Source: Pseudanabaena cinerea FACHB-1277 (lineage in GTDB: Bacteria > Cyanobacteriota > Cyanobacteriia > Pseudanabaenales > Pseudanabaenaceae). Taken from it: a DNA stretch of 33,170 nt. Below are positions 24,814 to 33,170 of this stretch, piece by piece. Position numbers and translations under genes: made by a program. The notes beneath the pieces are model-generated. The model searched no databases, was not told where the DNA came from, and worked only from the letters and a program-made list of their open reading frames with translations. The DNA lies in contig NZ_JACJPY010000050.1 in NCBI RefSeq assembly GCF_014696345.1, positions 1 to 33,170 of the forward strand. The letters run 5' to 3'. Each line of letters begins with the position of its first letter. The first letter of the stretch is position 1.

Positions 24814-26265
24814 ATGTTTAATAATTTGAAACTCAGGGGCAAAATGCTATTTGGCTATTCTGTACCAGTGGCTTTGATTGCAGGATTGGCGATCGGGGTA
24901 TATACCACATCGCAAATTGTTGATAAGAGCTTTGAGCACGCCTTGGTTGCTAATGATCGCGCTAGAGTTTCCGATGCCTTGGAATTAAGAGTTTCGCAAA
25001 TTGCTCGACAGTCACGGGGCTATGCCCTCACTCTGGATAAGGAGTTATTGGATCGCTATGAAAGCGGCGTAAAAAACCTGAATGAAGTGCAAGATAAGGC
25101 TTTGGTATTGGTGAAAGATGCTTTGCCTGAGCAAAAGGAACGCATGAATAAAATGGTAGCTTTTACTGATCAGTACGAAAAAATCACGCGCAGTCAGATT
25201 GAGGCGGCGAAAGCGGGCAACCGTAAATTGGTGGTGGATAATGTGGAACAGGGCGCAGAACTCCTTAAATCCTTTGAAACTGTGATGAAGGAGTTTGACA
25301 CGCGCCAAGCTGAGGTGATTAAGAATGCGGAAAACACCACCAAGAATGCTCTGGGGCTTTTGGTTACAATGTCGGTACTTGGCGCTTTGGCTTCTTTGGT
25401 AATTGCTTTAATAGTTGCCTTTGTGATTTCTTCGGCGATCGCCAACACCCTCAACCAAGCCGCCAGCGAAATCGCCAGTTCTTCAGCACAAATTGCCAGC
25501 GCAGTCGAGGAACAAGAGCGCACCGTCTCGCAACAGGCAAGCTCGGTCAATGAAACCTCAACGACAATGGGCGAGCTTGGCACATCCTCAAGGCAATCGG
25601 CAGAACAGGCGGAAGTCTCAGCTTCAGGCGCACGCCATGCCCTCTCGCTCACCGAAAGCGGCACAAAGGCAGTCCGTCAAACCCTCGATGAGATGACCAC
25701 CCTCAAGGATAAAGTCGGTGCGATCGCCGAACAAATTCTCAGACTTAGTGAACAAACCAACCAGATCGGCAATATTTCAGGACTTGTGGGCGACCTCGCC
25801 AACCAAACCAATATGCTGGCGCTCAATGCTGCTGTAGAAGCCGCCCGTGCGGGAGATCACGGCAAAGGCTTTGCGGTAGTTGCCGAAGAAATTCGTAAAC
25901 TTGCCGATCAAAGCAAGAAGTCCGCCGAAAAAATCAACACCCTCGTTTCCGACATTCAAACGGCGATTAACTCCACCGTCATGGTCACGGACGAAGGCAA
26001 CAAGACCGTCAACGAAGGTCTATCCCTCGCTCGCAGCATGGCAGAAGCCTTTACAGGCGTTTCTGACTCGATCAATAACGTCTTTATCAGCAGTCAACAA
26101 ATTTCGCTCAATGCCAAACAACAGGCTGTAGCCATCAATCAAGTAGTGGAAGCGATGAATGCCATCAACCTTGGCTCAAGGGAAACCGCATCAGGTGTAT
26201 CGCAAATCAAGGTCAGCACCCATCAGCTTAATGCGGCGGCGCAAAAGTTACAGGCAGTGGTGTAG
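24814..26265 (+). CDS. Methyl-accepting chemotaxis protein
   Basis: A 483-residue transmembrane receptor. TM1 is about residues 12-32. The extracytoplasmic domain (about 33-185) is all-helical with the [18 protein letters not shown] pattern of CHASE3-like sensors. TM2 is about 188-212. The signalling hairpin has its conserved tip [21 protein letters not shown], then [17 protein letters not shown] (about 325-365). I see no HAMP domain between TM2 and the coiled coil. Glu/Gln/Ser-rich stretches on both flanks could be methylation sites for the CheR and CheB of this cluster. Two conventional transmembrane helices and no GAF: this is not a PixJ-type photoreceptor by sequence. Confidence 0.93.
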   Translation: MFNNLKLRGKMLFGYSVPVALIAGLAIGVYTTSQIVDKSFEHALVANDRARVSDALELRVSQIARQSRGYALTLDKELLDRYESGVKNLNEVQDKALVLVKDALPEQKERMNKMVAFTDQYEKITRSQIEAAKAGNRKLVVDNVEQGAELLKSFETVMKEFDTRQAEVIKNAENTTKNALGLLVTMSVLGALASLVIALIVAFVISSAIANTLNQAASEIASSSAQIASAVEEQERTVSQQASSVNETSTTMGELGTSSRQSAEQAEVSASGARHALSLTESGTKAVRQTLDEMTTLKDKVGAIAEQILRLSEQTNQIGNISGLVGDLANQTNMLALNAAVEAARAGDHGKGFAVVAEEIRKLADQSKKSAEKINTLVSDIQTAINSTVMVTDEGNKTVNEGLSLARSMAEAFTGVSDSINNVFISSQQISLNAKQQAVAINQVVEAMNAINLGSRETASGVSQIKVSTHQLNAAAQKLQAVV

Positions 26266-26267
26266 AC

Positions 26268-26365
26268 CCTCACCCCTAGCCCCTCTCCCATTGAGGGAGA
26301 GGGGGACTAGAAAGTTGATGGCTCCCCTTCTCCCCTAGTGGGAGAAGGGGCTGGGGGATGAGGGG
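26268..26365. repeat. MITE-like imperfect palindrome between receptor and cheA
   Basis: The left end CCTCACCCCTAGCCCCTCTC (26268 on) is inversely repeated by the right end GGGAGAAGGGGCTGGGGG (26339 on, followed by ATGAGGGG). Internal GGGAGAGGGGGA and TCCCCTTCTCCC arms add further pairing. It resembles a dispersed cyanobacterial intergenic palindrome, about 100 bp, with no ORF. It could reduce read-through to cheA. Confidence 0.75.
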
Positions 26366-26390
26366 CAAGTATTAATAAGGAGTGCCTATT

Positions 26391-28979
26391 ATGTATATCC
26401 AAGATGAAGAACTGAGAAATGTCTTTAAGATTGCTAGTGAAGAACATATTCAGAAGTTAGAAGAAGACTTCCTATTTCTTGAGAAAAATCCACAGGATAA
26501 GGCGCACTTAGAGGAAGCATTGCGAGAAGCGCATACCCTCAAAGGTGATGCGCGGATGCTGGGTATTTCGGGCGTGGAGACGCTCACCCACCAAGTTGAA
26601 GATCTGCTGGGAGCCGCGAAACGGGGAGAGTTGGAAATATCAGGCAAAATGCTCGATCGCCTATATTTGGGACTTGATGCGATCAGGCAATTGGTGCATG
26701 AGGCAATCACCGATGAGGAGGCACGAATTAGTATTTTTGAAGTGCTGGCGCAGTTAATGGGAGCCGAGGTGCAGGTGGCAGAGCCGACCCAGGAAAGCGA
26801 TCCCTTTAGCGATCCCTTTGAAGATACTGGCGATGTGATGATGAATACGCAGCCTGCGGTCGAAAATTTACAAGCACTACCAAATAATATTGTGCCTATT
26901 GGGGCTATGCCTGAAATAGTGAGCCTTAATAGAGTGAATGGTAATGGTCATAATGGTCATAATGGTCATCAAAACAATGGCAATAATGGCGTAGCGATCG
27001 CCCCTCTGTCCGAAAATTCTACCAACCCCAAAACTAACCCCACCATCCCTGCGGCTCCTCCCTTAAATCCCAATCCTCAGCCAGTGCGATCGCCTGAAAA
27101 ACCGCCTGAAAGTGCAATCCATCCTGATCTGCGATCGGCTAATGGCAATATTAATAGCACTAATGCCATTAACAACAGTTTAAACGCCACCTTTAGCGAA
27201 ACTGATAAATATCGGATTGATACAATTCGCGTTGATCCCCAGAAGCTCGATGCCCTGATGACCCAAGTTGGTGAGCTAACCGTTACCAAAATCCGCATCT
27301 CCCAAAGACTTACGGAAATTGAAGAAATTATTAGTCTCTGGGAAGAATGGAGCCGCGATACCTTTGTCAGCCGCCTTGCCCTCGAAAAAAATGGCAAAGT
27401 TCTATCTGATATTTCTCTAAGTAAAGAAGACGATCGCCATAGTCCTAAAAACAGCAACTTCCACCGCCGCCTCGAAGAAAGACTCGATCGCCTTGGCAAT
27501 CAACTCAATCATCTGCGCCGCAATACTTACGAAGACACCGCCCGACTCGACTCGATCGCAGGGGATCTCAAGGAAGGCATTCGCACTTTGCGATTACTGC
27601 CCCTTGCCACTGTTTTTAACTTATTTCCGCGCATGGTGCGCGATCTGGCACGACAACAAGCCAAAGAGGTCGAGCTAATCATCGAAGGCGGCGACACCTC
27701 CGCCGACAAACATATTCTCGAAGAAATCAAAGATCCTTTGATGCACCTGATCCGCAATGCGATCGATCATGGCATCGAATTGCCCTCCGAACGCGAAAAG
27801 GCTGGCAAGCCCAGAGTCGCCACAATCCGCCTCAAGGGTTTGCAAAATGCCCGCAGTGTGATCATCGAAATCAGTGACGATGGCAGAGGGCTAAATATAG
27901 ATCAAATTCGTCAAGCCGCAATCCAGCGCGGTATTTGCCGAGAAGAAGAGTTAGCCTCCATGTCGGAAGCGCAAATTCACAATTTAGTATTTACGTCAGG
28001 CTTTTCCACTCGCCTTGCTGTTACCCAAATGTCGGGGCGCGGCGTGGGCTTGGACGTAGTTCGCACCAATATCGAACGGCTCAAGGGCGATGTTTGGGTA
28101 GAATCTCGCGCGGGGCAAGGTTGCCTGTTCCGTATGCAGATTGACACCACCCTCGCCACTACCCATGTCCTGATTGCCGCCGTCAAAGATACGCCCTATG
28201 CCATGCCTGTGGAATTTGTGCAAACTACGCGCCTGATTCCCCGTCAAGATATTTTTTCCATCGAAGGCAGTCACACGATTACGATCGATGATCATCCCGT
28301 ATCCGTCGCTTGGCTATCGGATTTGTTAGAACTAGATGTCAGCGATCGCAGTTTCAATCACAAGTCCTTGCCCTGTATCATCCTCAAAATCGGAGTCGAA
28401 AGACTAGGCTTAATCGTTGATGCCCTACTTGATGAGCAAGATGTGGTGATAAAACAGCAAAGCAAGCTGCTCAAAAGGATTCGTAACGTCAGTGGCGCGA
28501 CTATTTTAGGCACAGGCGAAGTCTGCATGGTACTCAACCCATCGGACTTATTAAAATCAGCGCGGAAACGTGCAGGATTTGTGTCAGCGAGTAAACTGTT
28601 AGAATCCGTACAACGCAAGAAAATAGTCTTAATGGTCGAAGATTCGATAACAGTCCGCACCCAAGTCAAACGCATTCTCGAAAATGCGGGTTATGAAGTC
28701 ATTGCCGCCGTTGACGGCTTAGATGGCTACGAAAAACTCCGTACCAAATCCGTTGATGCCGTAGTTTCTGATATTCAAATGCCGCACCTTGATGGGCTAG
28801 AACTGACCGCCCGTATCCGTCAGCACAAAGAATACACCGATCTGCCCGTAATTTTAGTTACGTCCCTTGCCTCTGAAGAGGACAAACGCAGGGGTGTAGA
28901 GGTGGGGGCAAATGCCTATATTGTTAAGAGTGCCTTCGATCAAAATGTGCTTCTAGAGACATTAGGGAGACTGATCTAA
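26391..28979 (+). CDS. cheA: Hybrid CheA chemotaxis histidine kinase with C-terminal receiver
   Basis: The central kinase of the cluster, 862 residues from ATG 26391, which has AAGGAG at 26377-26382; the GTG at 26382 overlaps that site. Order: Hpt about 1-110 with His48 in REAHTLKGDARMLG; a disordered linker about 150-265, containing NGNGHNGHNGHQNNGNNG; dimerisation about 275-400; HATPase with LIRNAIDHGIELPSEREKAGKP, DDGRGL and GFSTR...MSGRGVGLDVV; CheW-like domain about 580-735; receiver about 745-862 with Asp794 (VVSDIQMPHLDG). No separate CheY/CheB-binding P2 domain is evident. The fused receiver may act as a phosphate sink or be the output. Stop abuts cheB. Confidence 0.96.
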   Translation: MYIQDEELRNVFKIASEEHIQKLEEDFLFLEKNPQDKAHLEEALREAHTLKGDARMLGISGVETLTHQVEDLLGAAKRGELEISGKMLDRLYLGLDAIRQLVHEAITDEEARISIFEVLAQLMGAEVQVAEPTQESDPFSDPFEDTGDVMMNTQPAVENLQALPNNIVPIGAMPEIVSLNRVNGNGHNGHNGHQNNGNNGVAIAPLSENSTNPKTNPTIPAAPPLNPNPQPVRSPEKPPESAIHPDLRSANGNINSTNAINNSLNATFSETDKYRIDTIRVDPQKLDALMTQVGELTVTKIRISQRLTEIEEIISLWEEWSRDTFVSRLALEKNGKVLSDISLSKEDDRHSPKNSNFHRRLEERLDRLGNQLNHLRRNTYEDTARLDSIAGDLKEGIRTLRLLPLATVFNLFPRMVRDLARQQAKEVELIIEGGDTSADKHILEEIKDPLMHLIRNAIDHGIELPSEREKAGKPRVATIRLKGLQNARSVIIEISDDGRGLNIDQIRQAAIQRGICREEELASMSEAQIHNLVFTSGFSTRLAVTQMSGRGVGLDVVRTNIERLKGDVWVESRAGQGCLFRMQIDTTLATTHVLIAAVKDTPYAMPVEFVQTTRLIPRQDIFSIEGSHTITIDDHPVSVAWLSDLLELDVSDRSFNHKSLPCIILKIGVERLGLIVDALLDEQDVVIKQQSKLLKRIRNVSGATILGTGEVCMVLNPSDLLKSARKRAGFVSASKLLESVQRKKIVLMVEDSITVRTQVKRILENAGYEVIAAVDGLDGYEKLRTKSVDAVVSDIQMPHLDGLELTARIRQHKEYTDLPVILVTSLASEEDKRRGVEVGANAYIVKSAFDQNVLLETLGRLI

Positions 28980-30074
28980 ATGCCTAAGTCACCGATCCGC
29001 GTATTACTGGTTGACGATTCCCACATTGCCCTAGAGATTTTGCAACGGATTCTCTCCCAAGCCCCTGATATTTTAGTAGTAGGCTGTGCGAAGGATGGCA
29101 TCGAAGCCCTAGCCCTCTTGCCTCAAGTTAATCCTGATGTGATCTGCACTGATTACCATATGCCCCGCATGAATGGTTTGCAGCTTACAGAATTAGTGAT
29201 GATGAAATATCCGCGTCCCATTTTGGTAATTAGCATTTCCGTACAGACTGAAGATGCGCGAACTATTTTTAAAATGCTGGAATCGGGTGCTGTCGATGTA
29301 TTTCCCAAGCCCCCCAGTGGCTTGTTTGAAGATTACAAAAAAATTCAACAGGATTTAATCGAACGGATTCGGGTTTTATCAGGGGTGTCGGTATTCACCC
29401 GCACTAAGCGCAATACTTTACTGTCTCTCGAAAAACAAACCTATAAAGAACCCGCCCCACCACCCGTATTTTTTGCGATCGCCCCTGATACCCAAATCGT
29501 CACCATCGGCGCATCCACAGGTGGTCCCCAAGCCATGCAAACCCTATTAACCCAAATCCCTGTAGGATTTCCTGCGCCCATCGTCTGTGTACAGCACATT
29601 AGCCGTGGCTTTTTAATGGGATTGATCGATTGGCTCGGCTCCCTCTGCCATCTGCCTGTCAAGATTGCCGTCCAAGGCACAATGCCCGAAGCTGGCACGA
29701 TTTACTTCGCACCAGAGGATCGCCAACTGGAATTTGACGATCGCGGCAGATTTTTCTACACTGCTGCCTTCCCTGTGGATGGACATTGCCCATCGGTGAC
29801 AGTTACTTTTCAAGCGGCCGCAAAAATCTATGGGGCGCGAAGTATTGGCATTTTGCTCACAGGCATGGGACGCGATGGCGCAACGGGCTTAATGGCAATT
29901 CGCAAAGCGGGCGGCGTGACGATCGCCCAAAATGAAGCCACCAGTATCGTGTTTGGGATGCCACAGGTAGCGATCAAAATGGGAGCCGCCCAAAATGTTC
30001 TCGCCATCCAAGAAATAGCCCCCTTTGTGATGAATCACATTCTCACCACTCAAACCAGTTCGATTTCTTTCTAG
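28980..30074 (+). CDS. cheB: Chemotaxis response regulator protein-glutamate methylesterase
   Basis: Removes methyl groups from receptor glutamates when phosphorylated by CheA. 364 residues. The receiver is about 1-120 with DD at 12-13 and Asp58 (VICTDYHMPRMNG). The esterase domain is about 165-355, with the triad Ser179 (GASTGGPQ), His206 (CVQHISRG) and Asp299 (GMGRDGATG). Spacing matches the enteric enzyme. The ATG follows the cheA stop with no gap, so the two are coupled. CheB is absent from the well-known cyanobacterial pix and tax operons; its presence implies methylation-based adaptation here. Confidence 0.96.
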   Translation: MPKSPIRVLLVDDSHIALEILQRILSQAPDILVVGCAKDGIEALALLPQVNPDVICTDYHMPRMNGLQLTELVMMKYPRPILVISISVQTEDARTIFKMLESGAVDVFPKPPSGLFEDYKKIQQDLIERIRVLSGVSVFTRTKRNTLLSLEKQTYKEPAPPPVFFAIAPDTQIVTIGASTGGPQAMQTLLTQIPVGFPAPIVCVQHISRGFLMGLIDWLGSLCHLPVKIAVQGTMPEAGTIYFAPEDRQLEFDDRGRFFYTAAFPVDGHCPSVTVTFQAAAKIYGARSIGILLTGMGRDGATGLMAIRKAGGVTIAQNEATSIVFGMPQVAIKMGAAQNVLAIQEIAPFVMNHILTTQTSSISF

Positions 30075-30123
30075 TTACCCAATCATCTTGTAAGTTAAAG
30101 CATATAAATCCTGAAATACCTCT

Positions 30124-31185
30124 ATGAAGTCAATCATTTCGCTATTTTCTGGTTGTGGAGGATTAGATTTAGGTTTTTCTAAAGCAGGTTTTGATGTGGT
30201 TTGGGCGAATGAGTTTGACAAAGCTATCTGGGAAACCTATGAAAAAAATCATCGGCATACTTTTTTGGATCGGCGAGATCTTAGACAAATAGCTTCACAG
30301 GATATTCCTGAATGTATCGGCATTATTGGCGGATCGCCTTGTCAGAGTTGGAGTGAGGCAGGAACTCAAAGAGGTTTTAATGATGAGCGAGGACAATTAT
30401 TCATGGAATATGTGCGCGTCCTCAAAGATAAACAGCCCTTATTTTTTCTGGCGGAAAATGTTTCAGGAATGCTGCACAAAAAACATAGTGGAGCTTTGGC
30501 AAATATTATGACTGCCTTTGAAGAAGCTGGTTATTCCATTACTTACAAGTTAGTTGATGCCAAGGATTACGATGTGCCTCAATCTCGGAAAAGAATTATC
30601 TTTATCGGTTTTCGGGCTGATTTAGGCAAGAAATTTGCATTCAAGGCATTAGCCACATCTCCTGATATTCCTAACTTAAAACAAGCGATCGCCGATTTAC
30701 AAGGCAAAGAAAAACCAGCGATCGGGCGTAGCAAGTCTAATATTCATGATTGCAATATCCCTAATCATGAATATATGCAGGGTGATTTTTCAAGTATGTA
30801 TATGTCGAGAAATCGGGTGCGTAAATGGGATGAGCCATCTTTCACTATTCAAGCGGGTGGTCGTCATGCACCGATCCATCCCCAAGCCAATCGCATGATT
30901 CGGATCAGTCAAGACAAATGGATCTTTGATCCAGAGTCACCATTGCCCTATCGGCGGTTAACGGTGAGGGAATGCGCCAGAATCCAAACTTTTCCCGATG
31001 ATTTTATTTTTTATTATCAAGATCTAACCCATGCTTACAAAATGATTGGCAATGCAGTTCCTGTCAATTTGGCATACGCGATCGCGCAATCGATTAATCA
31101 ACAGTTGAAGTTAGATTTCTCGTTAGAGAACTATCAAAATCAGGAGCAAGAATATTTTAAAATTCCTTCAGGAATATCTAGCTAA
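30124..31185 (+). CDS. DNA cytosine-5 methyltransferase, HaeIII/NgoPII-like (inferred GGCC)
   Basis: A 353-residue C5 methyltransferase with motif I SLFSGCGGLDLGFSKAGF, motif IV GGSPCQSWSEAG (catalytic Cys73), LAENVSGM (motif VI ENV) and QSRKRIIFIGF (motif VIII). In the target region SSMYMSRNRVRKWDEPSFTI is close to what I recall of M.HaeIII, and motifs IX/X (RRLTVRECARIQTFPDDF, YKMIGNAVPVNLAYAIA) are intact. GGCC methylation is inferred from that and from the NgoPII-type endonuclease 15 bp downstream. AT-richer than the che genes but with at least one full HIP1 site (near 30687), so acquisition may be old. Confidence 0.93.
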   Translation: MKSIISLFSGCGGLDLGFSKAGFDVVWANEFDKAIWETYEKNHRHTFLDRRDLRQIASQDIPECIGIIGGSPCQSWSEAGTQRGFNDERGQLFMEYVRVLKDKQPLFFLAENVSGMLHKKHSGALANIMTAFEEAGYSITYKLVDAKDYDVPQSRKRIIFIGFRADLGKKFAFKALATSPDIPNLKQAIADLQGKEKPAIGRSKSNIHDCNIPNHEYMQGDFSSMYMSRNRVRKWDEPSFTIQAGGRHAPIHPQANRMIRISQDKWIFDPESPLPYRRLTVRECARIQTFPDDFIFYYQDLTHAYKMIGNAVPVNLAYAIAQSINQQLKLDFSLENYQNQEQEYFKIPSGISS

Positions 31186-31200
31186 ATATATGGAGGCAAT

Positions 31201-32088
31201 ATGATAGATCAAGCTGCAACAAATATTCTAAAAGCAATTAAGGTAGTAGTCGAGTGTGGCATTCCCAATGTAATTGATTTTTATCGTAGTGAAAATCGGA
31301 TTAACTCCGTTGGTGACGCTTTAAAATTATTTGCTAAGGATATATTTGCTGATTCCGTAAATATTAATAACTTGCATCAAAAAGAAGAAGCTCACAGAAA
31401 AGTATTTTCTTGGGGAGGCAATGCCAATAATCCGCCAGATTTTATGATTAAAGGTGGTGATGCTGTCGAAGTTAAAAAAATTACATCGACCAAATCCAGA
31501 ATTGCGCTCAATAGCTCTTATCCATCGGCAAAACTTTTTGCAAATAGTCCTTTATTGCTATCAGAATGTCGAAATTGTGAAGATTGGCAAGAGAAAGATA
31601 TTATTTATTGTATTGGTTGTATTGATGGCAAAGATACTAATCAGCGCTTATCTTCACTATGGCTAATTTATGGTGATTGCTATGCAGCTAGTAAGGATTG
31701 TTATGAACGGATTAAAGCAACTATTACTCAAGGAATTCAAGCGATTTCAAATGTAGAACTTAGTCCAACTAATGAACTAGCTAGAGTGAATAAAGTCGAT
31801 CCTTTAGGTATCACTAACTTAAGAGTTAGAGGAATGTGGGATATTGCCCACCCTGCTACTTTATATAGTTATTTAAATCTTGATTCAAATCAAAAATCTT
31901 TTCCAAAATCTTTTCAGATGATCGTCTTAATGACAGCATCAAAATATAATTCTTTCCCTAATCTTGATAAGGAATATATAGAGTTATTAAAACATCAAAA
32001 ACACATAGGGATTAGAGATATAGAAATTAAATCTCCCAATAATACTATGCAGAGTATTTTAGCCAAGCTATTCATTTACGAGATATAA
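31201..32088 (+). CDS. Type II restriction endonuclease, NgoPII family (inferred GGCC)
   Basis: A 295-residue protein matching R.NgoPII as I recall it: NSVGDALKLFAKDIFADS, KVFSWGGNANNPPDFMIKGG, then the core DAVEVKKI with the PD-(D/E)XK residues (PDF...EVKK), WQEKDIIYCIG, ELARVNKVDPLGITNLRVRGMW. It would cut GGCC, protected by the neighbouring methyltransferase. GGAGG at 31191-31195 precedes the ATG by 5 nt. AT-rich, and I see no HIP1 site in it, unlike most genes here, which suggests recent transfer. No frameshift or early stop is visible, so it is probably active. Confidence 0.92.
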   Translation: MIDQAATNILKAIKVVVECGIPNVIDFYRSENRINSVGDALKLFAKDIFADSVNINNLHQKEEAHRKVFSWGGNANNPPDFMIKGGDAVEVKKITSTKSRIALNSSYPSAKLFANSPLLLSECRNCEDWQEKDIIYCIGCIDGKDTNQRLSSLWLIYGDCYAASKDCYERIKATITQGIQAISNVELSPTNELARVNKVDPLGITNLRVRGMWDIAHPATLYSYLNLDSNQKSFPKSFQMIVLMTASKYNSFPNLDKEYIELLKHQKHIGIRDIEIKSPNNTMQSILAKLFIYEI

Positions 32089-32090
32089 AA

Positions 32091-33170
32091 ATGGTAACTA
32101 TTCCTCAATCGGTTTTAGATAAATTAAAAGCAGCGATCGCTGAGCGTTTTGGAATTTACATCCGTCCTCAAGATGATGCGCCTTTTTGCAAAAAAATTCA
32201 TGGCAGAGTGCAGGAATTACGACTCTCCACCTACGAATCCTATTGCGACCTTTTAAACAGTGCCTCCGATATGAGTCACTCAGAATGGCGCGAACTCGTT
32301 CGCCAAATCACGATCTCTGAAACCTATTTCATGCGCGATAAAGGGCATATCAATTTATTGCAAAATAATATATTGCCTGAAATTATTAAAGCGCAGCAAA
32401 ATACGAAGACTCTGCGTATTTGGAGTGCGGGCTGCTCAACGGGAGAAGAAGCCTATTCCATCGCCATTTTATTACAGGAATTAATTCCTGATCCTCAGAA
32501 CTGGAAATTAAAGATTGTCGGGACTGATCTCAATCCTGAAGTAATTCAAAAAGCAAAGCAGGCAGTATATGGCGATTGGTCATTACGGAGCCTCACCCCA
32601 AAACAAAAAAGTCTCTACTTCACCCAGCAGGGCAATCTCTGGCGGCTCCATGAGAATCTGTGCAAAATGGCAGTCTTTTATTCTAATAACTTAGTGGATG
32701 AAGATTTTAGTCGGTCATCTTCCGAATTTTCTAATTTTGATTTGGTTTTGTGCCGCAATGTCTTTATTTACTTTGAGCCGCAGGCTATTAAAAAAGTTTT
32801 ACATCGTTTTCAAGTAGCACTTAAAACTAACTGCTACTTGATTACAGGTCACATGGAACTGCATGGGCAAAATCTTGATGGATTTAAGGTCAATGTGTTC
32901 CCTGATGCAGTGGTTTATCAAAAATGCGATCGCCCCAATGCCTATAGCACCGAATCCTATGGCAGTCCTGATTTCCGCAATTATCCTATTTCCCATGCTA
33001 GTAATTTTAATCCATCAGCCAATAATTCCTTTAATCAGAAAATAGATTATACAAATCATTTATTCTATGCCCCAAGTTCTCCTAACTCGAACAGTTCTGA
33101 GAAGTCAGTAACTCCTGCCGATCCCCTTAGTTCCACTTGGGAATCCTATCGCCATGCTTCCAATAACTAT
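32091..33170 (+). CDS. cheR: Chemotaxis protein methyltransferase CheR, 3' end outside the window
   Basis: An open frame of 360 codons from ATG 32091 to the window edge without a stop. N-terminal helical domain (FGIYIRPQDDAPFCKKIHGR), then ITISETYFMRDKGH and SAM-binding IWSAGCSTGEEAYSIAILLQEL, VGTDLNPEVIQKAKQAVYGDWSLR, FDLVLCRNVFIYFEP and LITGHMEL. After about residue 275 comes a Ser/Asn/Pro-rich linker, ending STWESYRHASNNY, which looks like the start of TPR repeats as in long CheR proteins. The ATG is 2 nt after the endonuclease stop with only a weak Shine-Dalgarno sequence, so translation depends on that gene. Methylates receptor glutamates with SAM. Confidence 0.93.
   Translation, partial: MVTIPQSVLDKLKAAIAERFGIYIRPQDDAPFCKKIHGRVQELRLSTYESYCDLLNSASDMSHSEWRELVRQITISETYFMRDKGHINLLQNNILPEIIKAQQNTKTLRIWSAGCSTGEEAYSIAILLQELIPDPQNWKLKIVGTDLNPEVIQKAKQAVYGDWSLRSLTPKQKSLYFTQQGNLWRLHENLCKMAVFYSNNLVDEDFSRSSSEFSNFDLVLCRNVFIYFEPQAIKKVLHRFQVALKTNCYLITGHMELHGQNLDGFKVNVFPDAVVYQKCDRPNAYSTESYGSPDFRNYPISHASNFNPSANNSFNQKIDYTNHLFYAPSSPNSNSSEKSVTPADPLSSTWESYRHASNNY

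Noticed and set aside
25194-25664. 156-codon minus-strand frame over the chemoreceptor gene
   Set aside because: Cys/Ala/Ser-rich composition mirrors the codon use of the receptor's helical repeats; no independent ribosome site.

Overview
The window is chromosomal DNA from a cyanobacterium. The HIP1 octamer GCGATCGC recurs throughout. Several genes belong to cyanobacterial families: a high-light-inducible protein, a DUF1830 protein, a tocopherol/plastoquinone-type methyltransferase closely resembling Synechocystis Sll0418, and a PatA-type regulator. A filamentous or Pseudanabaena-like host is a guess; the sequence does not fix the genus.

Layout. 1-2480 is a rearranged accessory patch of small toxin/antitoxin-like and orphan genes: a retropepsin-like protease with a small partner, xisH-xisI, a decayed DUF433 gene and a DUF5615 gene. 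The 5' and 3' parts of a DUF5615 gene lie in permuted order at the two ends of the patch, joined through an 18-bp direct repeat. 2571-9881 is mostly minus-strand housekeeping: DUF427, hli with an RpaB-type HLR1 motif, ftsY, a hemerythrin, an unknown membrane protein, argB, and groES-groEL under a CIRCE operator. 10109-13034 (+) carries the quinone methyltransferase, DUF1830 and an MBOAT acyltransferase. 13178-15801 holds trpD (-), an orphan metal ABC permease (+) and a NYN-domain protein (-). 16098-21724 (+) holds a large hybrid histidine kinase, a Uma2 protein and an aspartase. A 611-bp non-coding stretch with hairpins follows.

22336-33170 (+) is one chemosensory gene cluster: PatA-like regulator, double CheW, chemoreceptor, CheA-receiver hybrid, CheB and CheR (open at the window end). 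Both adaptation enzymes are present, which to my knowledge is unusual for cyanobacterial pix/tax-type clusters. A HaeIII/NgoPII-like restriction-modification pair (inferred GGCC) sits precisely between cheB and cheR, with cheR starting 2 nt after the endonuclease stop. 

The strongest candidates for something undescribed are the permuted, circle-like 2.3-kb segment carrying xisHI; the R-M pair embedded in the chemotaxis operon; the His-rich linker of the double CheW; and identical six-copy heptamer arrays occupying the leader of both groEL and the chemoreceptor gene.
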